Shown: positions 8,289 through 14,814, numbered from the stretch's first letter. The stretch is 15,147 nucleotides of DNA from Patescibacteria group bacterium UBA2023 (GCA_002335145.1 DDBV01000014.1:740-15886); one strand, 5' to 3'. The notes: generated by a model not told the origin, from the sequence alone. Numbers and translations: made by a program.

Positions 8289-8363
8289 TGGTGCCCCCGA
8301 CAGGAATCGAACCTGTGTCTAAGTCTTAGGAGGACCTTGTTCTATCCACTAAACTACAGGGGC
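8289..8363 (-). tRNA. tRNA-Arg, anticodon CCT
   Basis: Full cloverleaf on the minus strand: acceptor GCCCCTG/CGGGGGC, a 4-bp D stem, anticodon stem AGGTC/GACTT with loop CTCCTAA (anticodon CCT), a 4-nt variable region, T stem ACAGG/CCTGT with loop TTCGATT, discriminator A and encoded CCA (8289-8291). It decodes AGG. Its first ten bases overlap the end of the upstream protein gene. A TATACT -10 box lies at 8373-8378, 9 nt before the mature 5' end. Confidence 0.95.
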
Positions 8364-9205
8364 GCGGCCGAGAGTATATCCAGATTCGGTTCTTGGGCGA
8401 ATTTTTTTCGCTCTGTCTGGCTCGTGATGGCGAGCAATCCCGAGACTACGGACGGGGCTCCGGGCGAGAAGGAAGCGATCGTCCATTCACGCGCGCGACG
8501 GGTCTCTTCGAGCGTGATATTACCCCGATGACGCTTCTCTCCCATTGCCTGGCTCGCAATGAGCTGGGCAAAGAGGGGGTAAAACGGCTTTTCGAGGAGT
8601 AGACAGAATCGCTCATCGGTCCGGATATGGTGGACGAACGCCTGCGTGAACGCCGGGAGTCGCGATGCGTCATCGTTTTTTGCGGTTTTGAGCAATGAGT
8701 AGAGCCGCCCGAGCGAGAGGATATAGTTTTTTGTCACGACAAGGTGGAGTGCCTTCTCCACAGGATCATTGGCCGTGAGCCAGAGGCGATCTTCGCGGGC
8801 GCGCGTCCGGTACGCCTCGGTAATGCCCCGCTCTACGAGATCGTCGAGGAGCTTCTGGTAGACTCCCACGACCGAAAGACCATCGAGAGCGGGGTTCTTG
8901 GTGAGCGCGTAGTAGGCGATTTCCGACTGTACTAGGAGCGAGAGTGCGCGATCCGAGAGGCGTACTGCCCCCTCTTCACCGAAATACCTCCGTATGTGCG
9001 TGGAGATCATCTGCTCCTGCTGCTCGCGGAAAAAATCATCCCGCGATTCAGAGGCGAGCATACGAGTCTTCCGCAGCGAAATCTGATGCACCTGCTCTTC
9101 TACTTGTTTTCGCATCCACGCACGCGAAAATTCGAGCTTCCGCCGGAGCTCGGCGTTCTCGGATTCGAGTGCGGCAATTCTCTCGAGGTTGGACGCGTCG
9201 GACAT
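8354..9205 (-). CDS. Unknown coiled-coil protein overlapping tRNA-Arg (283 aa)
   Basis: No family recognised. The N-terminus (about 5-45, LERIAALESENAELRRKLEFS and on) is a heptad-patterned coiled coil; the rest is predicted mostly helical and soluble. No UGA codons. ATG 9205 is 2 nt after the deformylase TAG, so translation is probably coupled to def. The stop TAG (8354-8356) is formed by residues U8-A9-G10 of the tRNA-Arg gene, giving a 10-nt overlap. RNase P cleavage of a cotranscript would therefore remove this stop from the mRNA. The tRNA promoter also lies within the last codons of this gene. Confidence 0.85.
   Translation of the reverse strand: MSDASNLERIAALESENAELRRKLEFSRAWMRKQVEEQVHQISLRKTRMLASESRDDFFREQQEQMISTHIRRYFGEEGAVRLSDRALSLLVQSEIAYYALTKNPALDGLSVVGVYQKLLDDLVERGITEAYRTRAREDRLWLTANDPVEKALHLVVTKNYILSLGRLYSLLKTAKNDDASRLPAFTQAFVHHIRTDERFCLLLEKPFYPLFAQLIASQAMGEKRHRGNITLEETRRAREWTIASFSPGAPSVVSGLLAITSQTERKKFAQEPNLDILSAAPL
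8373..8401 (-). promoter_or_regulatory. Candidate tRNA-Arg(CCT) promoter inside the upstream coding sequence
   Basis: Minus-strand TATACT (8373-8378) with a poor -35 TTCGCC (8396-8401, 17-nt spacer). The -10 box is 9 nt from the tRNA 5' end, exactly as for the second tRNA at 14729-14805. Confidence 0.5.
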
Positions 9206-9207
9206 GG

Positions 9208-9717
9208 CTAGTGGTGATGGTCGGAATCATGCCGATGGAGCGAGTCTTTCACTGCCTTATCGGTAAAGAGAATCCCATCGAGATGATCAATCTCGTGTTG
9301 CACTATGTCGGCTGGCAGTCCTGCGAGCCGAAGAGTCTGCTCTTTTCCCCGAGTGTCCGTATAGCGGACGGTGATAGCAACCGGACGCTCCACATCGCCG
9401 AACATTCCGGGAACCGAGAGACATCATTCGTGGAAGAATTCCGTCTCGGGCGATGCCTCGATGATTTCTGGGTTGATCATGGCAACGACACGGTAGAGTT
9501 CATCATCATAGTCGCGCATGAGTGCTGCCGCGAGAATGCGAACCGGTTGTCCGATCTGCGGAGCCGCAAGTCCGGCACTGCGATTTTCCGGATTCTTCAC
9601 GTACCGCACCATTTCATCGGCGAGCTTCGCCGCGCGCTGAAAATCACGGGAAAGCACCGGACGCGCTACGCCGCGCAATACGGGATCATGATCATCGGTA
9701 ATAACAGTAAAAGCCAT
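9208..9717 (-). CDS. def: Peptide deformylase (169 aa)
   Basis: Metal hydrolase that removes the formyl group from nascent chains. All three signatures are present: GLAAPQIG (49-56), EGCLS (97-101) with metal ligand Cys99, and QHEIDH (140-145) with His141, Glu142 and His145. UGA at 9424-9426 encodes Gly98 of EGCLS, an invariant active-site glycine, which is the best single proof of UGA as Gly here. The C-terminus is His/Asp-rich (HRHDSDHHH). The start is ATG 9717, which fits the family N-terminus; an in-frame ATG at 9777 overlaps the promoter and would add an unlikely hydrophobic tail. The stop is TAG 9208, 2 nt before the next ATG. Length is normal. Confidence 0.97.
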
Positions 9718-9749
9718 GGGGGGCGAGAAAAGGACTCGATCAAGAAAGA

Positions 9750-9777
9750 ATTGTATCGAAAATGTGGAAAAGATCAA
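9750..9777 (-). promoter_or_regulatory. Candidate sigma70 promoter of def
   Basis: Minus-strand TTGATC (9772-9777) and TACAAT (9750-9755), spacer 16 nt. This gives a leader of about 25-30 nt before ATG 9717. It lies directly after the stop of the 512-aa gene. Confidence 0.5.
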
Positions 9778-9778
9778 C

Positions 9779-11317
9779 TTAGCTGTATACCGAGGGGAGT
9801 CCCCGCTCGTTTCGTCGCGCGATCACGAATTCGATAAAACGCCCCATGACGATCCGGTCATCACGATCAACGAATCAACATTCCCGTGCCCGTTCAAGAA
9901 GCGATGGAACATCCGGGTCTTCGAGAATGTCCAAACATATCCGCTCAGCCCGCTCGAGCTCATCAACACCGACATCGCGAGTGCCGTCTGGGTATGCAAT
10001 CCCGAGAACGAACAGGAATCCCGCGAGCATCTTGGCACGCTCAAGGTCCGGCAGAGGCGTGGTGAGAGAAAAAGCAATCGAAGGAAAGTATCCACGCAGG
10101 AGCTTGACCATCTCTGGAAGCATGGGCAAAATAAACGTAAGGCCAAACATGGAGAAGTATCCGAAATTGCCAAGCACCGCCGGCACCTCCTCACGGGAAT
10201 ACCGGTAGCCGTAAATATCATAGATTTCCCGTTCGACACGTTGGACGGGTATCCCGTAGCGATTCGGCACAAATCGGCTGATCTCAGCCTCTCGCAGAGC
10301 AATGTCGAGATCGCCTCATGCCTGTCTGGATTCGAACGCAGCACGCGCGGACTCGTAGAGCTTCTCTACCCCGTTCTCACGCATCTGTTCCACGAGCTCC
10401 GTGTCGGACCATCCCCATGCAAGACGGATCAATCGCTTCTTCTGACCCAGGCGTTTCGATGCATAGGTCGAGAGGGCCTTGAAAAATCTCCGCGGTCACG
10501 AATCATCTCCAGATCTCTTTGTCACACCCCTGGCAGCAAGTTGTTGCAAAAGAATGGAAAGGTACTCTTCACGGCGAAAGAGCTCATCTGCTGTGGTAAT
10601 ATCATCGAATCACGGAACCTCACGAATCACTTCGATCGACCGGGCATCTTCGATGCGCTCGACCCCGAGAAGTACCGCCGCCGTTTCCTTGAGCGTCTCG
10701 ACCATGGCAACATTGTCACACCCGCGATCAAGCTTCTCGGCAATGATCATGGCGGCATCCTGCAAGATGATATGGCGATGGGGGGCTGTCGGTCCTCCCG
10801 AACACCCATGTTCCAATAGCTCCCCAATTCTCTTGAGCAAATCCCGTACTTGGTCATACCGCTCACGAAGCGTGACGTAACGACCGATCGTGGCGAGAGC
10901 GACAGAATCGTCCGAGTACTGCAATCGCAGATCCCGGACGGCACGCACAAGTCTCGATCATTGCAACCCCGAAAACACGGAGACAATCTGATCATCGGAG
11001 AATGCCAGAAGCCGGCGATTCAGGACTTCCAAAAAAGATTCGAGCGCGACAACGAAAAGACCAAATCGCTCTTTCTTCCCAGTAGCAACGGACTCGTTTC
11101 GAAGACACTCGGAAACCTGGAGCCATACCGATGAGAAGCAGTAGGGGTCGCTTTCATCGGCCGAGATAACAGCATTCCATATCTCCGAAACAATACGCAT
11201 GAGTCTCGCCGGACCAATAACCGGCTCGGCCACGCCGTCACTTGCTACGAGCAGGGGGCGGATACGCTCTTTGAGTCGTTCGTTATTGTGCGCGTTGGTG
11301 GTTGCCTGGTTCCGCAT
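9779..11317 (-). CDS. Unknown large, mainly helical protein (512 aa) with five recoded UGA
   Basis: No family recognised. The frame runs unbroken from ATG 11317 to TAA 9779 only if UGA is sense. UGA codons at 10958, 10610, 10496, 10316 and 9875 (lowest base of each) encode Gly120, 236, 274, 334 and 481. The product is charged and mostly helical, with no signal peptide. A moderately hydrophobic patch (FGYFSMFGLTFILPMLPEM, about 385-405) might be buried core rather than a membrane span. Standard-code prediction would break it into three or more hypothetical pieces. A good promoter lies at 11471-11498, implying a leader of about 147 nt. There is no in-frame TAA/TAG for well over 100 nt upstream, so the start is less certain than the frame. 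Confidence 0.8.
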
Positions 11318-11470
11318 CGGATTGTGCCGAGGTAGCGGGTATTCCCGCGAATAGAAAATTCAGCCGATATGGGGATCTTGCCCCGCCGCACCACTGAAGC
11401 AGTACACCGGACACCGAAGACCGCACGTTTTCCAAAGTGGGAAGTGCCAAAAACGAATCTGCGGGCTGAT

Positions 11471-11498
11471 ATCATACCAGAGACGAAATTGCTTTCAA
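11471..11498 (-). promoter_or_regulatory. Strong sigma70-like promoter of the 512-aa gene
   Basis: Minus-strand TTGAAA (11493-11498), 16-nt spacer, TATGAT (11471-11476), flanked upstream by A/T-rich DNA. This is the best promoter match in the window. Confidence 0.6.
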
Positions 11499-11526
11499 AT
11501 TTTTTTGGAGGGCTTTTTCCCTAGTA

Positions 11527-11598
11527 TTTACTTTATTCCCGAAAGGATCAACGAAATTGCTCATGGTAACGCCATGGTAACGGGAGAGTCTCTATACT
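11527..11598 (+). promoter_or_regulatory. Candidate promoters of the plus-strand three-gene operon
   Basis: Two options. TTGGAG (11505-11510) with TTTACT (11527-11532), spacer 16 nt, would give an 80-nt leader. TATACT (11593-11598) has no -35 box, but the 11-bp direct repeats end 10 nt upstream of it, as expected for an activator-dependent promoter; it would start about 14 nt before ATG 11619. Confidence 0.4.
11562..11582 (+). repeat. Tandem direct repeat CATGGTAACG x2, 11-bp period (candidate operator)
   Basis: CATGGTAACG occurs at 11562-11571 and again at 11573-11582, identical, one helical turn apart. OmpR-type winged-helix proteins typically bind such head-to-tail half-sites, and the third gene of the adjacent operon encodes such a domain. 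Operator function is inferred. Confidence 0.5.
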
Positions 11599-11618
11599 GC
11601 CCGCTTCGGACTCCCTGA

Positions 11619-11966
11619 ATGCCCGAAGAATTCGAACACTCACCACCTTGGCAAATGTCTTATCGGGAAGAATCGACCACACATCCGTATCACGAATGAT
11701 ACGCCACTCTCCAGGAAACGATCACGTGACGGGCCACCCATACGCAAGAATCGTGACGGTTTTGTGTTATGATTTTCGCAGGGTCCGGACAGCACAATGA
11801 AGATATGCGCCATCTCTCCGAACGACTCAAGTGATCGACACTTCCGATCGAGAGCGTCGATACCAAGCATGGTCTCGTGGAGATTATCGTCCATGGATCC
11901 CTTTCAGACCTCAATCGCGTATTCTTCGAGATCGGACACGAATTCCACAGCATTATCAATCCGTAA
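11619..11966 (+). CDS. Unknown protein, operon gene 1 (115 aa), four recoded UGA
   Basis: Visible only with UGA as Gly: UGA at 11697, 11727, 11754 and 11832 (first bases) give Gly27, 37, 46 and 72, four of nine glycines. The first part (about 1-45) is acidic and aromatic (MPEEFEHSPPWQMSYREES). The second half has a beta-alpha-beta-beta-alpha look: RFCVMIFAGSGQ, HNEDMRHLSERL, LPIESVDTKHGLVEIIVHG, LSDLNRVFFEIGHEFHSI, compatible with a small ferredoxin-like domain. No family recognised. The stop TAA 11964-11966 is 12 nt before the next ATG. ATG 11574 is a possible longer start (130 aa, with one more UGA at 11616), but it lies inside the direct repeat. The strand choice is supported by the tight downstream spacing. 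Confidence 0.72.
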
Positions 11967-11978
11967 GCAGACAAAACT

Positions 11979-12341
11979 ATGGACGCCGACGAGGCCAGCA
12001 ATCCCATTCGCGTGCGTGTCTATGACGAGACTCGGCGGTACGCGTTGTTCGAATACTTGACCGCAACCAACGACATCTCCTCTTTTCGAGAATGACTCGG
12101 GCCAAGCACGCGCGCATCGGAAATCAGTCCAGACGAATATCAATGGCTTATGAGTCTTGAACGACGATGGGACGAACCGATTTTCCGCTGCCTCGCGCGC
12201 TGTCTCCAGCGTGAGGGGATCATGCCGGATTCGCTTGACCGTGAGGCCGTAGACCGTATGATGCAAGGCATGGACGCAATGCTCATGAAAACGGGACAGG
12301 CACGGTCCGACACATCCATAATACGAAATAAGTCATGTTAG
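11979..12341 (+). CDS. Unknown protein, operon gene 2 (120 aa)
   Basis: Starts at ATG 11979, 12 nt after gene 1, and ends at TAG 12339-12341. UGA at 12093-12095 is Gly39 (SSFREGLGPS). The product is charged and helical: VRVYDETRRYALFEYL, then SPDEYQWLMSLERRWDEPIFRCLARCLQREG, then DREAVDRMMQGMDAML. A standard-code caller would see only a 63-aa remnant from an internal ATG at 12150. No signal peptide or TM. No family recognised. The start of gene 3 (ATG 12335) overlaps the end by 7 nt (ATGTTAG), pointing to translational coupling. Confidence 0.72.
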
Positions 12342-12922
12342 AGCTTACCCCAACACAAAGCAAAATCGTAGAGGCATTAAAGGCTGGCGCGAAAACCTCA
12401 TACGATCTGGAACAGGAAATTGATCGGGGCAAGGATTTTTCGACCGACTATATCAAGGTCATGATCCACAAGATCAATAAGAAACGAAAGATCATCGACT
12501 CGTTCTACCGAGATGGCCAACGCTACTGGCGACTCATGGAAAGCGAAGAGCATGTGGAGTATCAGATTCTCTCCGGCGTGAACGACCTCCTGGAGGACAG
12601 CGCGGAAATGATGGAGAGGATATCGGAAACCCGTACGGGTATGCGAGCAACGAAAACTTCCGCCGAATCAACCGCACGGAAAGTAGACATGATGGACACG
12701 AAGGTTGACAGTATACAGGCCGACGTTCGCACTGCGCGAGAAGCCCCAAACGAAGCAGTGAGAGGTCTCTATATTCAAACGAACTGGATACTACTCTCCC
12801 TGGTTATTCTCGTATGAATCGGCATGTTTTTGCTCGGATTCACCGTTGGGCAGTATACGTGAGACATCACCATTCTCATTGACCAGGAAGTCATGTCACA
12901 ATACCTGCAAGGAGGAGAGTAA
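12335..12922 (+). CDS. Membrane-tethered winged-helix protein, operon gene 3 (195 aa)
   Basis: The N-terminal winged helix-turn-helix (about 4-68) resembles the OmpR/PhoB effector domain: LTPTQSKIVEALK, TSYDLEQEI, a recognition-helix region YIKVMIHKINKKRKII, and a wing ending GQRYWRL. It is followed by a coiled coil (about 70-140, ILSGVNDLLEDSAEMMERI and further heptads) and one TM helix (about 150-172), then a short tail of about 20 residues outside. UGA at 12815 and 12860 encode Gly161, inside the TM, and Gly176. Without recoding the protein would end mid-helix. The order DNA-binding, coiled coil, TM recalls ToxR/CadC-type one-component regulators, but with almost no outside sensor domain, so a partner protein or the coiled coil may sense. 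The stop is TAA 12920-12922. Confidence 0.82.
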
Positions 12923-12940
12923 GGAAGGTTCAGTTTTTTT

Positions 12941-13135
12941 ATGATGCACTGGCAGCATATGTTGCGATTTGCTCGTAAAAAAATTTTCATGCATAAGATC
13001 GAGAAAATTATTATCCCGGATCCGAAGCATACGACCGTAAAAGTCGTGGACGCGGAAGAAGTGAAAAAATCTGGAGTGCGCCTGCGGAAAATCAAAGGCC
13101 TGCGCATTGTCGGCAAGTATATTTCGTTCGAGTAA
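12941..13135 (+). CDS. Small basic protein (64 aa, or 48 aa from ATG 12989)
   Basis: Short ORF ending at TAA 13133-13135, followed by a strong terminator. From ATG 12989 the product is 48 residues (MHKIEKIIIPDPKHTTVKVV, then Lys/Arg-rich KKSGVRLRKIKGLRIVGKY), which looks like a compact beta-rich, positively charged domain. The extra 16 residues from ATG 12941 (MMHWQHMLRFARKKIF) look less protein-like, so I lean toward the shorter form. No UGA. No family recognised. It may be the last cistron of the operon, 18 or 66 nt after gene 3, because no terminator intervenes. Confidence 0.6.
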   Translation: MMHWQHMLRFARKKIFMHKIEKIIIPDPKHTTVKVVDAEEVKKSGVRLRKIKGLRIVGKYISFE

Positions 13136-13160
13136 TCTCCTCTTGCACCATAACAACCTC

Positions 13161-13188
13161 ACCGGAGAATGCGCATTCTCCGGTTTTT
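13161..13188 (+). terminator. Intrinsic terminator after the small basic ORF
   Basis: Perfect palindrome ACCGGAGAATGC/GCATTCTCCGGT (13161-13184) running into a T5 tract (13184-13188). It closes the operon beginning at 11619 and separates it from murB. Confidence 0.85.
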
Positions 13189-13241
13189 CCATGCCCGTAC
13201 TTTCTCTTCGGGAAACGAACGGAAAAGCCCTCCAGTCAAAC

Positions 13242-13270
13242 TTGGATTTTTGGATCGATATGGATACAAT
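13242..13270 (+). promoter_or_regulatory. Candidate sigma70 promoter of murB
   Basis: TTGGAT (13242-13247) and TACAAT (13265-13270), spacer 17 nt. The expected start near 13277 leaves about 20 nt before ATG 13296 and argues against the upstream in-frame ATGs at 13191, 13260 and 13269. Confidence 0.5.
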
Positions 13271-13295
13271 GATTCTTCGTATTTCCACACAGAGC

Positions 13296-14165
13296 ATGTC
13301 GGCGATACTCTCGGAACACCATTCTCTCAAAAATCTTTCCACCCTCCGTCTTGATGCAACGGCGCGGTACTTCGCGGATATCCGCGAAGAGGATGGCCTC
13401 CGGGAGATTTTTTCCTTCGTTCGGGAACACGCCCTTCCCTACCTCGTAATCGGCGGGTGATCCAACATGATTTTCGCCTTTGACGAATTTCCGGGCGTGA
13501 TCATCCGAACGAATCTCAAGGGATGGTCCATCGATACGAACAAGCACCTGCACGTATGTGCATGAGAGCTCGTCACGCCCGTATCCATAGCGCTTGAACG
13601 AGATCATGGAGTCCCGATATTTGATCGGTGGTTTGGACTTCCGGGAACGTTCGGAGGAGGAATAGCGGGGAATGCCGGGTGCTTCGGCCTCGAAATGTCA
13701 CGATACTTCGTCTCGTGTCGTGTCTATGATGTCGATCATGACAATTTTTCGATGCTCACAGCATCGGATATGTGCTTCGACTACCGCACGAGCCTCCTGA
13801 AATCCCATCCGGAACTCGTGGCTGTCTCGGCGGAATTCGATCTCTCGACGGACTTCGACCAAGATCGATACCGACGGGGGGTAGAGTTCCGTCAACTCAA
13901 GCAACCAAAAGGATTCACGTGCGGATCGTTCTTCAAGAACCCTCCCGGGGACTACGCGGGGCGACTAATAGAAGCTGCTGGACTCAAAGGAACACGCATC
14001 GGCGGAGCGGAAATATCACTGCTCCATGGGAATTTTTTCCTGAATGTCGACAATGCCTCGTGGCAAGATGTCCTGGCACTATGAGATTTGGCGAAAGAGA
14101 CGGTACGGGAAAAATTCGGTATCGAGCTAATACCAGAGGTACGAATCGTGAGAAACGCTTCGTAA
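13296..14165 (+). CDS. murB: UDP-N-acetylenolpyruvoylglucosamine reductase (289 aa)
   Basis: FAD enzyme that completes UDP-MurNAc in peptidoglycan precursor synthesis. Landmarks: HHSLKNLSTLRLDA at the N-terminus, the FAD loop IGGGSNMIF (52-60), GLPGTFGGGIAGNAGCFG, DYRTSLL (Arg164), GSFFKNP with catalytic Ser211, SLLHGNFFLN and the C-terminal PEVRIV (Glu281). The C-terminal pattern (KNPPGDYAGRLIEAAGLKG) marks a type II MurB. Three UGA codons are Gly: 13458 (residue 55, third Gly of GGGSN), 13563 (residue 90, CAGELV) and 14082 (residue 263, LALGDL). The stop is TAA 14163-14165. The start at 13296 matches where family members begin and the promoter just upstream. A 20-bp perfect palindrome lies within the gene at 13370-13389. 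Confidence 0.95.
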
Positions 14166-14178
14166 TTATTCATGAGTA

Positions 14179-14697
14179 ATGCTCTCAATTGTTCGCTTTG
14201 ATAAAAATACTCTCGCGTTCGTTCTCAATATTGATCCGATAGATATTCCTCTTTCGATACGAAAAGAGGCAGAGTCATTGCAACTTTTGAAAAAAGACGA
14301 ATTTCATATCACGATTATCGGTCGCGCAACGGGCGAAATACTTACCAATCATCTCCAAAACTTTTCCCAAGAAAAAAGAATAAACATTCTTGCAACTATC
14401 GAAACCCTTATAACAAAAACGATTTGGAACATACGGCTCGAAAATGAATATTTCTTCATAGAAAAAGCCTATCAAAATCCCGAGGAAACCCGAAAATCAA
14501 TTATTCAGATAGCAAATACACCAGAACTCAATCAATTTTATAAAGAACTCGAAATACTCTTCGAGGTAAAACTCGATTTGCCCATACCGCACGTTACCCT
14601 CTTTACCAATAGCACTCGAGAGAAAAAGAAGCTACGCGGCATAGGAATATACAGTGCGTCGCAAATGCAAGAATTAAACCCTAAAAAGATACAATAA
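14179..14697 (+). CDS. Two-histidine (2H) phosphoesterase-like protein (172 aa)
   Basis: Carries the two H-x-T signatures that define the 2H phosphoesterase superfamily (LigT/ThpR-like): EFHITIIG with His43/Thr45 and IPHVTLFT with His138/Thr140, about 95 residues apart, as in family members. These enzymes act on 2',3'-cyclic phosphates or 2'-5' bonds of RNA; the substrate here is unknown. The gene is clearly AT-richer than its neighbours, uses no UGA, and sits 13 nt after murB, so it may be a later acquisition into the murB transcript. The stop is TAA 14695-14697, and a terminator hairpin begins 1 nt later. ATG 14179 is the first start in frame after the murB stop. Confidence 0.75.
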   Translation: MLSIVRFDKNTLAFVLNIDPIDIPLSIRKEAESLQLLKKDEFHITIIGRATGEILTNHLQNFSQEKRINILATIETLITKTIWNIRLENEYFFIEKAYQNPEETRKSIIQIANTPELNQFYKELEILFEVKLDLPIPHVTLFTNSTREKKKLRGIGIYSASQMQELNPKKIQ

Positions 14698-14721
14698 ATC
14701 CCTCCGAAGAGGGATATTTTT
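14698..14721. terminator. Terminator, probably bidirectional
   Basis: ATCCCTC-CGAA-GAGGGAT on the plus strand, followed by A and T5 (14717-14721). Read from the minus strand the loop becomes cUUCGg, an extra-stable tetraloop, and the hairpin stands 7 nt past the CCA of tRNA-Arg(TCG). It can thus end both the murB-2H transcript and the tRNA transcript. Its core matches the palindrome at 1033-1066. Confidence 0.8.
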
Positions 14722-14728
14722 GCTTTCA

Positions 14729-14805
14729 TGGTGCTCCCTGCAGGGCTCGAACCTGCAACCCTCGGTTTCGAAGACCGATACTCTATCCAGTTGAGCTAAG
14801 GGAGC
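14729..14805 (-). tRNA. tRNA-Arg, anticodon TCG
   Basis: Minus-strand cloverleaf: acceptor GCTCCCT/AGGGAGC, anticodon stem TCGGT/ACCGA with loop CTTCGAA (anticodon TCG), T stem GCAGG/CCTGC with loop TTCGAGC, discriminator A, encoded CCA (14729-14731). It decodes CGN arginine codons. A perfect TATAAT box lies 9 nt upstream of the 5' end. Confidence 0.95.
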
Positions 14806-14814
14806 GTGCCGCGG

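Larger units (their letters stand above)
11318..11618. other. Divergent intergenic region (301 nt)
   Basis: Separates the minus-strand 512-aa gene from the plus-strand operon. It holds a leftward promoter (11471-11498) and its roughly 147-nt leader with two short hairpins (for example GCGGG-TATT-CCCGC at 11335-11348), an AT-rich centre (11498-11540), an 11-bp tandem repeat (11562-11582) and a rightward TATACT box (11593-11598). I see no convincing gene in it. Confidence 0.6.

Noticed and set aside
9424..9426. UGA as selenocysteine or tryptophan
   Set aside because: The UGA positions in EGCLS, GGGSN and the SAM loop are glycine columns, and UGA is spread over 13 unrelated genes, unlike selenocysteine. 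Trp would break these motifs.
9780..9830. Hairpin GGGG-AGT-CCCC as terminator between the 512-aa gene and def
   Set aside because: It lies within the last codons of the 512-aa gene and has no T-tract on the transcribed strand.
9716..10819. Plus-strand open frame of 367 codons, and a similar one at 8944-9837
   Set aside because: Both are antisense to deformylase, the 283-aa gene and the 512-aa gene. No family signature; starts and ends fit no operon.
11245..11475. Minus-strand ORF of 76 codons in the leader of the 512-aa gene
   Set aside because: Its ATG lies inside the -10 box of the best promoter, and it overlaps the 512-aa gene by 73 nt in another frame.
11587..12266. Minus-strand frame opposite the three-gene operon, also open if UGA is sense
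   Set aside because: With only two stops, antisense frames stay open easily. The plus strand gives three tightly spaced cistrons with proper starts, stops and a recognisable wHTH next door. I keep some doubt, so gene 1 and 2 confidence is moderate.
12150..12341. Separate 63-aa gene
   Set aside because: It is only the part of operon gene 2 after its last possible standard-code start; the frame continues upstream through UGA 12093 to ATG 11979.
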